A DNA stretch of 64,000 bases from CAYQXJ01 sp964421565. Lineage in GTDB: Bacteria; Planctomycetota; Brocadiia; SM23-32. The notes under the pieces were generated by a model. That model was not told the DNA's origin, ran no database searches, and saw only the letters and a program-made list of their open reading frames with translations. This document shows positions 25,650-35,656 of this stretch, piece by piece. The position numbers and the translations under genes are program-made. Each line of letters starts with the position of its first letter. Within the stretch, counting starts at the first letter, position 1. The stretch is from the NCBI GenBank assembly GCA_964421565.1, contig CAYQXJ010000005.1, forward strand, positions 165,904-229,903. Direction: 5' to 3'.

Positions 25650-27266
25650 ATGCCCGCCAACCACCGTTGCAACGTTCTCATTTTCGTCACCGACCAGCAG
25701 CGCGCCGACACAATCGCCGCCCTGGGGAACTCCGTCATAAAGACCCCCGCGCTCGACGGGCTTGTGCGCGCCGGGACCGCCTTCACGCGCGCCTATACCC
25801 CCGCGCCGATCTGCTCTCCGACGCGCGTCTCGATGGTCACCGGCCTGCCGCCGCACGTCCACCGATTCACCGATCATGATTGGTGGCACCACGAGCCAGA
25901 GGACGGGCCACCCAGCCCTGCGCCGCACGACAGCTCGTTCATGAAACTGCTGCACGAGGAGGGCTACCAGACCTTCATGACCGGCAAGCTGCACCACAGT
26001 GGTCGCGGTTGGCTGACCGACGGCGTCGAGCAGTACGCCGGGCGCGAACCGGTGGTCAGCAGCAGCACGAAGCTGCTTCCCGGCTACGACGGTTTCGTGA
26101 AGGAGAAGGGCTACCCCGCCTGGCTGCCGCCCAGCAACGGCATGGGCAGCGAGTACTACATGGTGCCCCAGGCCACCAGCGCGCCGCCGGAGCATAGCCG
26201 CTCGCACTGGCTGGCCGACCAGTGCATCGACTTCCTGGGCCGGCGCGACGCGGAAAGGCCCTTCCTGCTGCAGTGCCACTTCCCGGAGCCGCACCCGCCG
26301 ATCTGCAATCCGTTCCCGTGGGCGCTGCTCTACCGGGCCAACGAAATGGACGCACCGGTGCGCCCGGACGATTACGAGAGCTATCAGTCACGCACGAACC
26401 GCTACCAGAATCGTTACAAATGCCGGGAGACCGCCCAGGAAGACGACATCGGATACCGCATCCTCCGGGCCGCCTACTACGGCAGCATCTCCCTGATCGA
26501 CCACAGCATTGGACGCGTCCTGGACGCCCTCGGCGACGAGCGCGACAACACGCTGATCCTCTTCACCAGCGACCACGGCGAACTCCTCGGCGATTACGGT
26601 TGCGTCGGCAAGCGGTGCATGCTGGAGGCCGCGGTGAGGATCCCCATGATTGCCGCGTGGCCGGGCAGGTTGCCGCAGGGGCAGCTCTGCGAAGCCCCCG
26701 TCTCCCTGATGGACATGTACAGGACGCTCTTGGAGGCGGGCGGAATCGAAGGTTACCCGAGGAGTGAGGAAGGGCGCTCCCTCCTGGAGACCGCGCGGCG
26801 TCCGGACCGCGACCGCATCGTCTTCAGCCAGTTCTCCAGCGCATGGTGCGGACAGTACGGCGCAACCGATGGGCGATGGAAGTACGCCTATTCCGCCCCG
26901 GACGACCGCGAGTGGCTCTTCAGGGTGAGCGACGGGCTGGGCGAGGGCCCCAGCCGCATCGACGATCCCGCCGCGGCTGAGCACCTGCGACGTCTGAAGG
27001 GGGCGCTGTTGCGCCGCCACGGCCCTGCCGTGGATCCCTGGTCCGACGCGGTCGAGGACGGAGACTGGAAGAAACACGATCCGCCGCCCGAGGGCTACCT
27101 GGAGGAGCCCACCTACGGTTTCCTGTGGCAGGAGCGCGGGCCGGAAGAGCTCCAGGCGGCCGTTGACGCCCTGGGTCCCGGATATGCCCGCAAGGTCACC
27201 CGCGACCAGTCGGAGAGCCTGCACGCAGCCCATGCGGTCTGCGGTGGAAAGTCCCCCTTCGAGTGA
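25650..27266 (+). CDS. Sulfatase 1 (Cys-type, formylglycine-dependent)
   Basis: The 538-residue type I sulfatase begins with the metal-binding strand VLIFVTDQQRADT and has the maturation motif CSPTR with Cys55, the residue converted to formylglycine. FTSDHGELLGDYG supplies further metal ligands. It would remove sulfate esters from a glycan. No signal peptide is present, so either it is cytoplasmic or an export signal was missed. No formylglycine-generating enzyme is in the window. It shares C-terminal features (DWKKHD, LGPGYARKVT) with the sulfatase at 32305, so the two are close paralogues. It lies divergent from the AraC gene. Confidence 0.9.
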   Translation: MPANHRCNVLIFVTDQQRADTIAALGNSVIKTPALDGLVRAGTAFTRAYTPAPICSPTRVSMVTGLPPHVHRFTDHDWWHHEPEDGPPSPAPHDSSFMKLLHEEGYQTFMTGKLHHSGRGWLTDGVEQYAGREPVVSSSTKLLPGYDGFVKEKGYPAWLPPSNGMGSEYYMVPQATSAPPEHSRSHWLADQCIDFLGRRDAERPFLLQCHFPEPHPPICNPFPWALLYRANEMDAPVRPDDYESYQSRTNRYQNRYKCRETAQEDDIGYRILRAAYYGSISLIDHSIGRVLDALGDERDNTLILFTSDHGELLGDYGCVGKRCMLEAAVRIPMIAAWPGRLPQGQLCEAPVSLMDMYRTLLEAGGIEGYPRSEEGRSLLETARRPDRDRIVFSQFSSAWCGQYGATDGRWKYAYSAPDDREWLFRVSDGLGEGPSRIDDPAAAEHLRRLKGALLRRHGPAVDPWSDAVEDGDWKKHDPPPEGYLEEPTYGFLWQERGPEELQAAVDALGPGYARKVTRDQSESLHAAHAVCGGKSPFE

Positions 27267-27312
27267 TGATGGCCGCCGGCACCGGAGATTGACCAGAAGG
27301 GATTGCGTGGAG

Positions 27313-28722
27313 ATGAGCAAGATCACACGACGCCGGTTTGTAGGCGGCGCAGCGGCGCTGGGGCTTTCGTCCCTCGGCTTGCCGGCTCTGGCACGGGAAG
27401 CAGCGGGAGCGAACCCTCCGAACATCCTGCTGATCATCAGCGACCAGCTTAACGCCTACACCATCGGGGCGGCTGGCTGCGATGTCCAGACGCCTAACAT
27501 CGACCGCCTGGCCCGTGAGGGTACCTGGTTCCGTAACGCCACGTGTACATATCCGCTCTGCGTGCCTTCGCGCATCTCGATGTTCACGGGCGTATACCCG
27601 CACCAGCGCGACTACTTCGGCAACCGGTACGGCGGCAAGCCGGAAGATGTCCGCGCGGAGTTTGCCGAACGGAACGAAGCCACTCCTCTGCTGTGGACGT
27701 ACTTCGCCGCCGCCGGCTACGGCTGCAGCTACGCCGGAAAGTGGCATCTGCCCGTGGACCCGCACGACGCGGAGGCCACCGGTACCCGCTACATCGATGA
27801 GAGGTCGCGTGACAGGATTACGGACATCGTGGCGGAGCAGTTGCTCGACCAAATACAGGAGCACCCTTTCTTCCTCACCGCCTCCTACGACACGCCCCAC
27901 GAGATATGCGGCTGGGCCCGCGGGCACACCGCCGGGGACTACAAGTACGTCGAGCAGTTCGTCCCCCCGCCCCCGGAACAGTGTCCGGCCCTCCCGCAGA
28001 ACTTCGCCGAACCGGCAGACATGCCCGAGGCCCTCCTGCTCGCAAAGGAGAAATCGCGGGATATCGCCTATCCGACTGCCGGCTGGCACGAGGGTGACTG
28101 GCGACAATACGTGTGGGCTTATCGCCAGTTCACCGAAATGCTGGACGGATACGTGGGGCGCCTTCTGGACGCTCTGGACCGGAGCGGGGCGGCGGACAGC
28201 ACCATTGTGGTATTCGTGGCCGACCATGGCGACGGGGCGGCCGCCCACCACTGGAACCAGAAGACGGCCCTCTGGGAGGAATGCATCCGCGTGCCGTGGA
28301 TGATCCGTGTTCCGGCCGCGCCGCAGGGGCTGGTTAACGAGGCGCCCGTGTCCTCGGGCATCGACATGCTGCCGACGATGCTGGCTCTGGCCGGCCTGCG
28401 GGTGCCGTCCCATCTGGACGGGCAAAGCCTTCGGCCGGTTGTGGAAGGGAAGGGCCCGCGCCTGCGCGAGTTCAGTGTCTCCGAAACTCTCATCGGTGGG
28501 GCCCACGGACGCTGCGTGCGCACGGGGCGCTGCAAGTACGTCGCCTACGACAACGGCGCAAACGGCGAGCAATTCTTCGATCTGCGAAATGACCCCGGCG
28601 AGGTGAACAACTTGATCGGCGATCCGGACGCCGCTGAGGATGTCGAGCTGCACAGGCAACTGCTGCGCCGATGGTGTGCGAGGACAGCGGACCAGGCTTT
28701 CGACATGCCGGCCCGCCCATAG
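27313..28722 (+). CDS. Sulfatase 2 with Tat signal
   Basis: The 469-residue sulfatase starts with a twin-arginine signal (ITRRRFVGGAAALGLSSLG, cleavage after PALA), so it is exported folded. NILLIISDQLNAYT provides metal ligands and CVPSR with Cys83 the formylglycine site, followed by VVFVADHGDGAA. It is shorter than the flanking sulfatases and belongs to a different subfamily. Tat export fits a cytoplasmic, cofactor-type maturation of the active site. It follows sulfatase 1 by 46 bp and probably shares its transcript. Its target is likely the extracellular sulfated polymer or long oligosaccharides. Confidence 0.9.
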   Translation: MSKITRRRFVGGAAALGLSSLGLPALAREAAGANPPNILLIISDQLNAYTIGAAGCDVQTPNIDRLAREGTWFRNATCTYPLCVPSRISMFTGVYPHQRDYFGNRYGGKPEDVRAEFAERNEATPLLWTYFAAAGYGCSYAGKWHLPVDPHDAEATGTRYIDERSRDRITDIVAEQLLDQIQEHPFFLTASYDTPHEICGWARGHTAGDYKYVEQFVPPPPEQCPALPQNFAEPADMPEALLLAKEKSRDIAYPTAGWHEGDWRQYVWAYRQFTEMLDGYVGRLLDALDRSGAADSTIVVFVADHGDGAAAHHWNQKTALWEECIRVPWMIRVPAAPQGLVNEAPVSSGIDMLPTMLALAGLRVPSHLDGQSLRPVVEGKGPRLREFSVSETLIGGAHGRCVRTGRCKYVAYDNGANGEQFFDLRNDPGEVNNLIGDPDAAEDVELHRQLLRRWCARTADQAFDMPARP

Positions 28723-28804
28723 CCCTAACGGCGAGCTGGCCGCCCGCCTCTTTCCGCAGCGTTCAGAAACCTGACTTATGTAGTAAAGAGGAGAGGAACC
28801 TGTC

Positions 28805-30130
28805 ATGCCGCCCAAGATCGGCATTATCGGCGCCGGCGCCTACATATTCCCCCTGAGGATGGTAACCGACATCCTCTCGTTTCCGGCGTTGCGCGAGTCG
28901 CACTTCTGCCTGATGGACATCGATGCCGAGCGTCTGGCTCGCACGGAGAAGGGCGCCCGACAGCTCGTCGACCTGGCGGACGCTCCCGCCGAGGTCAGCA
29001 CCACTCTCGACCGGCGCGAGGCCGTGGAAGGAGCCGACTTCGTCATCATCACGTGGCAGGTCGGCGGCATCGAGGCATATGGGCTCGACGTAGAGATACC
29101 CCGCGAATACGGCCTCGACCAGCCCATTGGCGACACGCTGGGACCGGGCGGTGTCTTTCGGGGGCTGCGCACGATCGAGGCCCTCAAGGACCTCTGCGCG
29201 GACATGGTGGAGCTGTGCCCCGGTGCCGTGGTCATGAACTATGCCAACCCGATGGCGATCAACACCTGGGCGAGCTACGAACTCGGTGTGCGCTCCCTGG
29301 GCCTTTGCCACAGCGTGCAGGGCACAGCCGGCTTGCTGGCCCGGCACGTCGGCGTGCCGATCGATGAGGTCAACTACCGCGCCGCGGGCATCAACCACCA
29401 GGCATGGTACATCCAGTTCGAGCACCAGGGGCGCGACCTGTTGCCCGCCATACGCGAGCGGATGATGGCGCGCCACCTCCCCGATGGGGAGGATAAGGAC
29501 GAGAAGGAAGGGCTGCCTTACGCCGGCAAGGAACGCGTGCGCACCGAGATCATGCGGCTGACCGGCCACTTCCACTCTGAGTCGAGCCACCATGCCTCGG
29601 AGTACACGCCCTGGTTCCGCAAGGACCCCGAAACCGTGCAGGAATACATCCCCGTGCGGGGCGACTTCTACCAGCACTGCCTCAGCCACGACGACGAAGG
29701 CCGCGCCGAGCAGTTCGTCCAGGAGGTGCGCGAGAAAGGCATCCACCCCAGCAGTGAATACGGCGCCCGCATCGTGGACAGCGTTGTGAGCGGGGAGCCG
29801 CGCGTGGTGCACGCCTCGGTGCGCAACGACGGGCTGATCGCCAACCTGCCCCAGGGCTGCGCCGTGGAGGTGCCGGTCCTGGTGGATGGGAACGGACCGC
29901 AGCCGACCGCTGTAGACGATCTGCCGCCGGCCTGCGCCGCCATCAACCGCTCCAACGTCATCGTGCATGACCTGGCGGTGAGGGCCGGCCTGACGGGCGA
30001 CAGGGAGCTTGTCCACGCGGCGGCGGCAATGGATCCCTACACGGGCGCTACGCTGACGCTGCCCCAGATCCGCGAGATGGTGAACCGCATGTTCGAGGCC
30101 CAGGCCCGCTGGCTGCCGTCTTTCGGCTGA
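28805..30130 (+). CDS. GH4 alpha-glycosidase (MelA-like)
   Basis: The 441-residue protein is a family 4 glycosidase, which uses NAD+ and a divalent metal in a redox-elimination mechanism. GIIGAGAYIF is the dinucleotide loop. NYANPMAINT is conserved, and Cys168 in LCHSVQGT and His198 in GINHQAWY are the metal ligands. The CHS type suggests alpha-galactosidase or alpha-galacturonidase rather than phospho-glycosidases. GH4 enzymes are cytoplasmic and no signal is present. GAGGAG upstream of the ATG supports the start. It sits between sulfatase and beta-helix genes, consistent with intracellular trimming after sulfate removal. Confidence 0.88.
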   Translation: MPPKIGIIGAGAYIFPLRMVTDILSFPALRESHFCLMDIDAERLARTEKGARQLVDLADAPAEVSTTLDRREAVEGADFVIITWQVGGIEAYGLDVEIPREYGLDQPIGDTLGPGGVFRGLRTIEALKDLCADMVELCPGAVVMNYANPMAINTWASYELGVRSLGLCHSVQGTAGLLARHVGVPIDEVNYRAAGINHQAWYIQFEHQGRDLLPAIRERMMARHLPDGEDKDEKEGLPYAGKERVRTEIMRLTGHFHSESSHHASEYTPWFRKDPETVQEYIPVRGDFYQHCLSHDDEGRAEQFVQEVREKGIHPSSEYGARIVDSVVSGEPRVVHASVRNDGLIANLPQGCAVEVPVLVDGNGPQPTAVDDLPPACAAINRSNVIVHDLAVRAGLTGDRELVHAAAAMDPYTGATLTLPQIREMVNRMFEAQARWLPSFG

Positions 30131-30168
30131 ACGGGCGGAAGATGACGCGACACAGGAGAACCGGACTG

Positions 30169-32178
30169 ATGCACATACAGATGATGATGGGTTTTGTGGC
30201 GATGGCCATTGCGCTTGGGGCGCTCTGCCAGGTTGCCAGTGCAGGGACGTACTACGTCTCAAACGCCGGGAGCGATGAGGCCCCGGGCACCGACGAATCG
30301 CAGCCCCTGCGCAGGATCGCGGAAGCGGCCGGACGGGGCCGGCCGGGCGACCGCATACTGCTCAGGCGAGGCGACGTGTTCCGCGAATCAGCCGAAATTC
30401 CCGTGCGCCACGTTGAGGTGAATGCATACGGACCGCCGGAGGCCGACCCGCCGGCGATCAGCGGCAGTGTCGAGTTGACCGGCTGGCGACGCCATCAGGG
30501 GGCCATCTATGTCAGCAACGTCGAGCACGACATCGGCTACCTGTTTGTTGACGGCACTCTTATGACCATCGCGCGCTACCCAAACGAGGGATGGCTGCGC
30601 ACGAAGGTCTGGCGGGAACTCAACCCGGTCCGGCGCCGCAAGGGCATCGGCCGTATGGACCGCGAAAGAGGCGGCGGCGGGCCCATCGTCCTCGTCTGCC
30701 CCGAGCTGGCCGAGCATCCACGCAACGCCGATGACTACTGGGTCGGCGCCAGCATCCGCTGGCGGCATCATAGCTGGTGGTATGAAACCCGACCGATCGT
30801 CGAATACAAAGCAAGCGGCGAACTGACGCTCGGCGACGTCAGCGACTGGGTGACCGGCCCGTTCGATTGGGACGAGAAGGGATGGGGCTTCTACCTGGAC
30901 GGCAAGCTGGAGGAGCTGGACAAGCCGGGAGAGTGCTACTTCGATGCCGAGGAGGGCAAGGTCTACCTTTGGGCTCCCGAGGGGGCGGACCCCAACGAGC
31001 TTCTGGTGGAGGCGTCGCTGCTGTCCTCCGGCCTGAAGGTCCGCGACGCCGTGGTCAAGAACGTGTGCTTCCGCCATCAGAAGGACATCGGGCTCGAGAT
31101 CGCGGGCCGTTGCGTGGTGAAAGGCTGCCGGTTCGAGTCGATCGGGCGGGATGCCCCGCCCAGCGAGTTTGACGCGGGTGGCGCCGCACTGAAGGCCGGC
31201 CCGTCGGTACGTGACGCCAGGGTCGTGCGCAATCAGTTCCGGGGCAACCTCAACCTCGGCATAACCTGGCACGAGGCCCCGGAGGCGCCGAGCTCGTCGG
31301 TCATCGAGCGCAATGAGCTGACGGACACCGGGATGGTGGCCGGATACGGGGGCAGCGGGCTCTGGCACGCCGTGCCGATCCGGGTGGTCAGCGGCGCGGG
31401 CGTGCACGTACGCCACAACCGTATTACGCGGTCCGGCTACTCCGGCATCCTCTTCCTCGCCGACGGTAATTTCGCCGAGTACAACGTCGTCAAAGCCGCC
31501 GTCTCCACCACCAACGACGGCGCAGGCATCATGACCAACGCCTCCGGGAGCACCTTCCGGCACAACATCGTGCTCGACTGCAAGGGCGAGATGGAGTCCT
31601 CGGGCACGTGGAAGAACCTGGCCCAGGGCATCTGGCTCGATTGCTATCCCGAGGACAACCGGGGCCAACTGGTTGAGGGCAACACGGTCGCCGGCTCGGG
31701 CGCGTGCGGCCTCTTCGTGCGCAACAACCACGACTGCCTAATCAGGGACAACATCTTCTATGACAACGGTTCCCAGATGGTGCTGACCGGCTCCGGCCAA
31801 CTGATCGTCAACAACGTCTTTTGCGCGTTGCAGGAAGGGCAGAGCGCCATCCGGTACGAGGCCGGCGGGGACTTCGGGACGCTGAAGGACAACTACCTCA
31901 GCGCCCCCAGCACCGGCAAGCCGTTGCAGGAGATGGGAGGAGGACCGGCCCTGTCGGTCAGTCAGTGGCAGCAGCAGTGCCCCTGGGCCGACAGGACGGC
32001 CAGGACGGACACCAACCGCGCGCGCGGGCGGCCCGAGCTGTTCATCAATGATGGCGACACGACCAGAACCATCCCCATGGAGGGCGCCTACCGGGACCTG
32101 AACGGCCGCACGGTGACCGAAAAGATTGAACTGGAACCCTTCAGCGGCCGGGTGCTTGTGCGCGTGACCGAGGACTGA
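30169..32178 (+). CDS. Exported right-handed beta-helix protein 2
   Basis: The 669-residue protein has a signal peptide (MHIQMMMGFVAMAIALGALC, cleavage near VASA) followed directly by TYYVSNAGSDEAPGTDESQP. That is the common opening of secreted parallel beta-helix proteins related to pectate lyases and poly-galacturonases. The helix spans about residues 30-600 with repeats such as VVKNVCFRHQKDIGLEI and HNRITRSGYSGILF. The start at 30169 has AGGAG ten bases upstream and exposes the signal; an in-frame ATG at 30142 does not. Catalytic residues are not identifiable. It probably attacks the polymer outside the cytoplasm. Confidence 0.75.
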   Translation: MHIQMMMGFVAMAIALGALCQVASAGTYYVSNAGSDEAPGTDESQPLRRIAEAAGRGRPGDRILLRRGDVFRESAEIPVRHVEVNAYGPPEADPPAISGSVELTGWRRHQGAIYVSNVEHDIGYLFVDGTLMTIARYPNEGWLRTKVWRELNPVRRRKGIGRMDRERGGGGPIVLVCPELAEHPRNADDYWVGASIRWRHHSWWYETRPIVEYKASGELTLGDVSDWVTGPFDWDEKGWGFYLDGKLEELDKPGECYFDAEEGKVYLWAPEGADPNELLVEASLLSSGLKVRDAVVKNVCFRHQKDIGLEIAGRCVVKGCRFESIGRDAPPSEFDAGGAALKAGPSVRDARVVRNQFRGNLNLGITWHEAPEAPSSSVIERNELTDTGMVAGYGGSGLWHAVPIRVVSGAGVHVRHNRITRSGYSGILFLADGNFAEYNVVKAAVSTTNDGAGIMTNASGSTFRHNIVLDCKGEMESSGTWKNLAQGIWLDCYPEDNRGQLVEGNTVAGSGACGLFVRNNHDCLIRDNIFYDNGSQMVLTGSGQLIVNNVFCALQEGQSAIRYEAGGDFGTLKDNYLSAPSTGKPLQEMGGGPALSVSQWQQQCPWADRTARTDTNRARGRPELFINDGDTTRTIPMEGAYRDLNGRTVTEKIELEPFSGRVLVRVTED

Positions 32179-32304
32179 GACTGCCCCCTGTGCACGCAAA
32201 CCTTCACGGCGAGGAACCAAACGAATGCAGCCCTGAAAGTCACATAACCCCTGCCATGCGTTCGAACCGCTGAACTTGTAACTTCTACGGAAGAAGATCA
32301 CAAC

Positions 32305-33891
32305 ATGCCCGACCGACACCCGAATGTGCTGATGATCGTCACCGACCAGCAGCGCGCCGATACCGTCGCCGCACTGGGCAACCCCATCATCCGCACGCCC
32401 AACCTGGACCGGCTGGCGCGGGAGGGGGCAGCTTTCCGCCGCGCCTACACCTGCTGCCCGGTCTGCGGGCCGACGCGCCACGCCATGTCGACGGGCATAC
32501 CCCCCCACGCCGGCCTGATGACCGACAACTTCGGCGGGCCGAAGATGGACGTGCCGGACTTCGCCGCCGTGCTCCACGAGGCCGGCTACCAGACCGGCGG
32601 ATACGGGAAGCCCTACGAGGCATTCGGCCGCGCCAAGACGCATACACCACCGGATGTGCCGTCCTCGCTGGACGCCTTCGACGAGTTCCTCACCACCCCG
32701 GAGGACTACAAGCCCTGGTTCGCCGAGCAGGGCCTCGACTGGGTGGAGGCGCCACGCAGCGTCGGCACGGAGTATTACTACATCCCCCAGGCCATGCGCT
32801 ATCCGGAGCGCTATTGCCTGACACACTGGATCGCCGATAACAGTGTCCGATTCCTCCAGGAGCGCGACGCGGACAGGCCGTTCCTGCTCTGCGCGCATTT
32901 CGGCGCGCCGCACCCCGGCTGGGAGCTGCCCTACCCGTGGAACTACCTCTACCGGCCCGACCAGATGGACCACCCTCTGCGGCCGGCCGACTACCGGGAC
33001 TACCGGTGCCGCGCCAACCGCTTCCAGAACCGCTACAAGTGGATGGAGGAGGCCTGCGAGGGCGACGACATGCTGCTGCGCCGCATCCGGGCGGCCTACT
33101 ACGGGACGGTGAGCTACATCGACTTCCACGTCGGCCGGATATTGCAGGCCCTCGGCGATGAGATCGACAACACGCTGGTCATCTTCACCTGTGACCACGG
33201 GGAGATGCTCGGCGACTACGGCTGCGTCGGCAAGCGCTGCATGCTCGAGGCGGCCGTGCGGGTACCGCTGATCGCCCGGCTGCCCGGCTTCATGCCGGAG
33301 GGCCGCGAGTGCCGCGGGGCGTCCTCCACCATGGACCTGATGCCGACGGTGCTGGAGGCGGCCGGGCTGGAATGCCCTGAGCTGGCTGAGGGCCGCTCCC
33401 TGCGCGAGGTGGCGGAGCTGGAGCCGGGAGACCGAATCGTCTTCAGCCAGTTCAGCCGCTCCTGGAACGGGCAGTATTTCGCCGCCGACGGCGAGCGCTG
33501 CTACTGGCATTCGGCCGCCGACAAGCGGGAGTGGCATTTCGCCGTCGGCGACCGGGTGGCCCAGGGCCCCATCCTGGAAGAGGATGAACGCAGCCGGCAA
33601 TTGCGCGCCGCCCTCATCGAGCGGCACCGCGATGACGTGTACTCGGATGCCGTGGAGGGCGATGACTGGAAGGACCACGACGTGCCGGCCAACCGCCAGC
33701 ATAGCCATCCCGACTACGGCTACCTCTTCGTCGAAAACTCCGAGAAGATCCAGGCCGACGTCGACGCGCTCGGGCCAGGGTACGCCCGGAAGGTCACCGG
33801 CCTCGCGCGGGGGCACCTGATGGGCGAGCATATGGTCGTGCCCACCGAGGAAGAATGGGAACAGATGGGCTACAAGGCGCCCTGGCTGTGA
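32305..33891 (+). CDS. Sulfatase 3 (Cys-type)
   Basis: The 528-residue sulfatase opens with NVLMIVTDQQRADT. Cys54 in CGPTR is the formylglycine precursor, and FTCDHGEMLGDYG carries further metal ligands. It has no signal peptide. Strong similarity to sulfatase 1 along its length (for example GKRCMLEAAVR and LGPGYARKVT occur in both) indicates duplication, perhaps with different sulfate positions. It follows beta-helix protein 2 after 126 bp, which may hold its own promoter, though none is clear. Confidence 0.9.
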   Translation: MPDRHPNVLMIVTDQQRADTVAALGNPIIRTPNLDRLAREGAAFRRAYTCCPVCGPTRHAMSTGIPPHAGLMTDNFGGPKMDVPDFAAVLHEAGYQTGGYGKPYEAFGRAKTHTPPDVPSSLDAFDEFLTTPEDYKPWFAEQGLDWVEAPRSVGTEYYYIPQAMRYPERYCLTHWIADNSVRFLQERDADRPFLLCAHFGAPHPGWELPYPWNYLYRPDQMDHPLRPADYRDYRCRANRFQNRYKWMEEACEGDDMLLRRIRAAYYGTVSYIDFHVGRILQALGDEIDNTLVIFTCDHGEMLGDYGCVGKRCMLEAAVRVPLIARLPGFMPEGRECRGASSTMDLMPTVLEAAGLECPELAEGRSLREVAELEPGDRIVFSQFSRSWNGQYFAADGERCYWHSAADKREWHFAVGDRVAQGPILEEDERSRQLRAALIERHRDDVYSDAVEGDDWKDHDVPANRQHSHPDYGYLFVENSEKIQADVDALGPGYARKVTGLARGHLMGEHMVVPTEEEWEQMGYKAPWL

Positions 33892-33943
33892 GCATGGCCG
33901 AAGAATTGCGCAGCCCAGAATGGTCAATAGACGGGCAGGAAAG

Positions 33944-35620
33944 ATGAATGCATTGCAGGTGAAGCAGAACGGGATTGCCGAGTGGACGCTGACGACGCGG
34001 CACCATTATGCGGATCCATTGGGACTGGAGCTGACCGCTCTCGTCACCGACCCGGAGGGGATGACGCGCCACGTGCCGGCCTTCTGGTCGGGGCAGGGGA
34101 CCTGGCAGGTCCGCTACGCCTCGTCCCTCGTCGGCCGGCATCGGTTCCGGATGGAATGCTCCGACCAGGGCAACCCCGACCTGCACGGGCGCGAGGGCAC
34201 GATCGCCGTCAGCGCCTATTCGGGGGTGAATCCGCTGTTCCGACACGGTCCGGTGCGGGTCGCGGGTGACCGCCGGCACTTCGAGCATACGGACGGCACG
34301 CCGTTCTTCTGGCTCGGCGACACGTGGTGGATGGGGCTCTGCAGCCGGCTGCGCTGGCCGCACGAGTTCCAGCGGCTGGCGGCCGACCGGACCGATAAGG
34401 GCTTCACCGTGGTTCAGATGGTGGCGGGCCTATACCCCGACATGCCGCCGTTCGACCAGCGGGGGGCCAACGAGGCCGGCTTCCCGTGGGGCGAGGAGTA
34501 CCGAACGATCAATCCGTCCTACTTCGAGATGGCCGACCGCCGCATCGAGTGGCTCGTCGAGCAGGGCCTGGTGCCCTGCATCACGGGGTGCTGGGGCCAC
34601 TACCTCCATTACGCCGGCGTCAAAGGGGTCAAGAGGCACTGGCGCTACCTTGTCGCGCGCTACGGAGCTTACCCCGTCGTCTGGTGCGCGGGCGGGGAGA
34701 CGATGAACGCCGCCCGGACGCGGGCAAGGTCGCTGGGCGAGGAGACCGAAGCGGCTTCCCAGGAACTGCACCAGGAGTGCCGGGAATGGGCGAAGGAGGG
34801 GTGGACGGACGTGGTGCGCCATATCCGATCCGTCGACCCGTTCGAGCGTCCCGTGACCATCCACCCCACCACGATGGAGTCCTCGCAGGCGATGGTCGGC
34901 GATCCGTCGGCGCTCGATTTCAGCATGATCCTGGGCGGCCATAGCGGCTGGCACAGCCTGAAGGTGATGGCGGGGGTCTTCGAGAAGGTGATGCGGGAGG
35001 AGGCCCGGATGCCTCTGCTCATCGGCGAAGCCTGCTACGAGGGCATCGCGGGCGACTGCGGGCCGGACGTGCAGCGGTTCGCCTTCTGGTCCAGCATGCT
35101 CAGCGGCGCGGCGGGCCACACCTACGGCGCCAACGGCATCTGGCAGGTAAACCGGCGGCAGGAGCCTTTCGGCGCCTCGCCCAGCGGGCTGAACTGGGGC
35201 ACCACGCCATGGGAGGAGGCCATGCGGCAGCAAGGCAGCGGCGACGTGGGGCTCGGCAGGGAGCTGCTGGAACGTTACGAGTGGTGGCGCTTCGAGCCGC
35301 ATCCCGAATGGATCATGCCCCACGCCGACGCGGACAACCGCGAGTCGGCGTACGCGGCCGGCATCCCGCGCAGGGTGCGCGTCATCTACATGCCTCACGC
35401 GTACACCTTCAGCCCTCACCTTAGCGGGTCGGATCGCCGATTGACGAACCTGGAACATGACGTAGTCTACAGGACCTACGCATACATACCGTCCAGCGGC
35501 GATGAGTACGAACTGGGCGAGCGGCGCGCGGATGAGAACGGGGAGGCGCCCATCTGGACGGCCTGCCCGCCCGTGTTCGCCGACATGGTTCTGGTCCTCG
35601 AAGCCGAGCAGGGGGAGTAG
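33944..35620 (+). CDS. DUF4038/apiosidase-like (GH140-type) glycosidase
   Basis: The 558-residue protein has an N-terminal beta domain (DUF5060-like, residues 5-95) and a TIM-barrel of the DUF4038 type (about 105-470). The barrel contains HFEHTDGTPFFWLGDTWW, a diagnostic opening, and VVWCAGGETMNA, PVTIHPTT and LIGEACYEG, likely active-site segments. A small C-terminal domain follows. GH140 apiosidases cut apiose from rhamnogalacturonan II, but most DUF4038 proteins have other or unknown specificities. The ATG at 33944 has AGGAAAG upstream. No signal peptide is seen, and it is cotranscribed with sulfatase 3. Confidence 0.75.
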   Translation: MNALQVKQNGIAEWTLTTRHHYADPLGLELTALVTDPEGMTRHVPAFWSGQGTWQVRYASSLVGRHRFRMECSDQGNPDLHGREGTIAVSAYSGVNPLFRHGPVRVAGDRRHFEHTDGTPFFWLGDTWWMGLCSRLRWPHEFQRLAADRTDKGFTVVQMVAGLYPDMPPFDQRGANEAGFPWGEEYRTINPSYFEMADRRIEWLVEQGLVPCITGCWGHYLHYAGVKGVKRHWRYLVARYGAYPVVWCAGGETMNAARTRARSLGEETEAASQELHQECREWAKEGWTDVVRHIRSVDPFERPVTIHPTTMESSQAMVGDPSALDFSMILGGHSGWHSLKVMAGVFEKVMREEARMPLLIGEACYEGIAGDCGPDVQRFAFWSSMLSGAAGHTYGANGIWQVNRRQEPFGASPSGLNWGTTPWEEAMRQQGSGDVGLGRELLERYEWWRFEPHPEWIMPHADADNRESAYAAGIPRRVRVIYMPHAYTFSPHLSGSDRRLTNLEHDVVYRTYAYIPSSGDEYELGERRADENGEAPIWTACPPVFADMVLVLEAEQGE

Positions 35621-35656
35621 CCGGGTGGAAGCCGCAGTTGGGAAGGAAGGGACAAC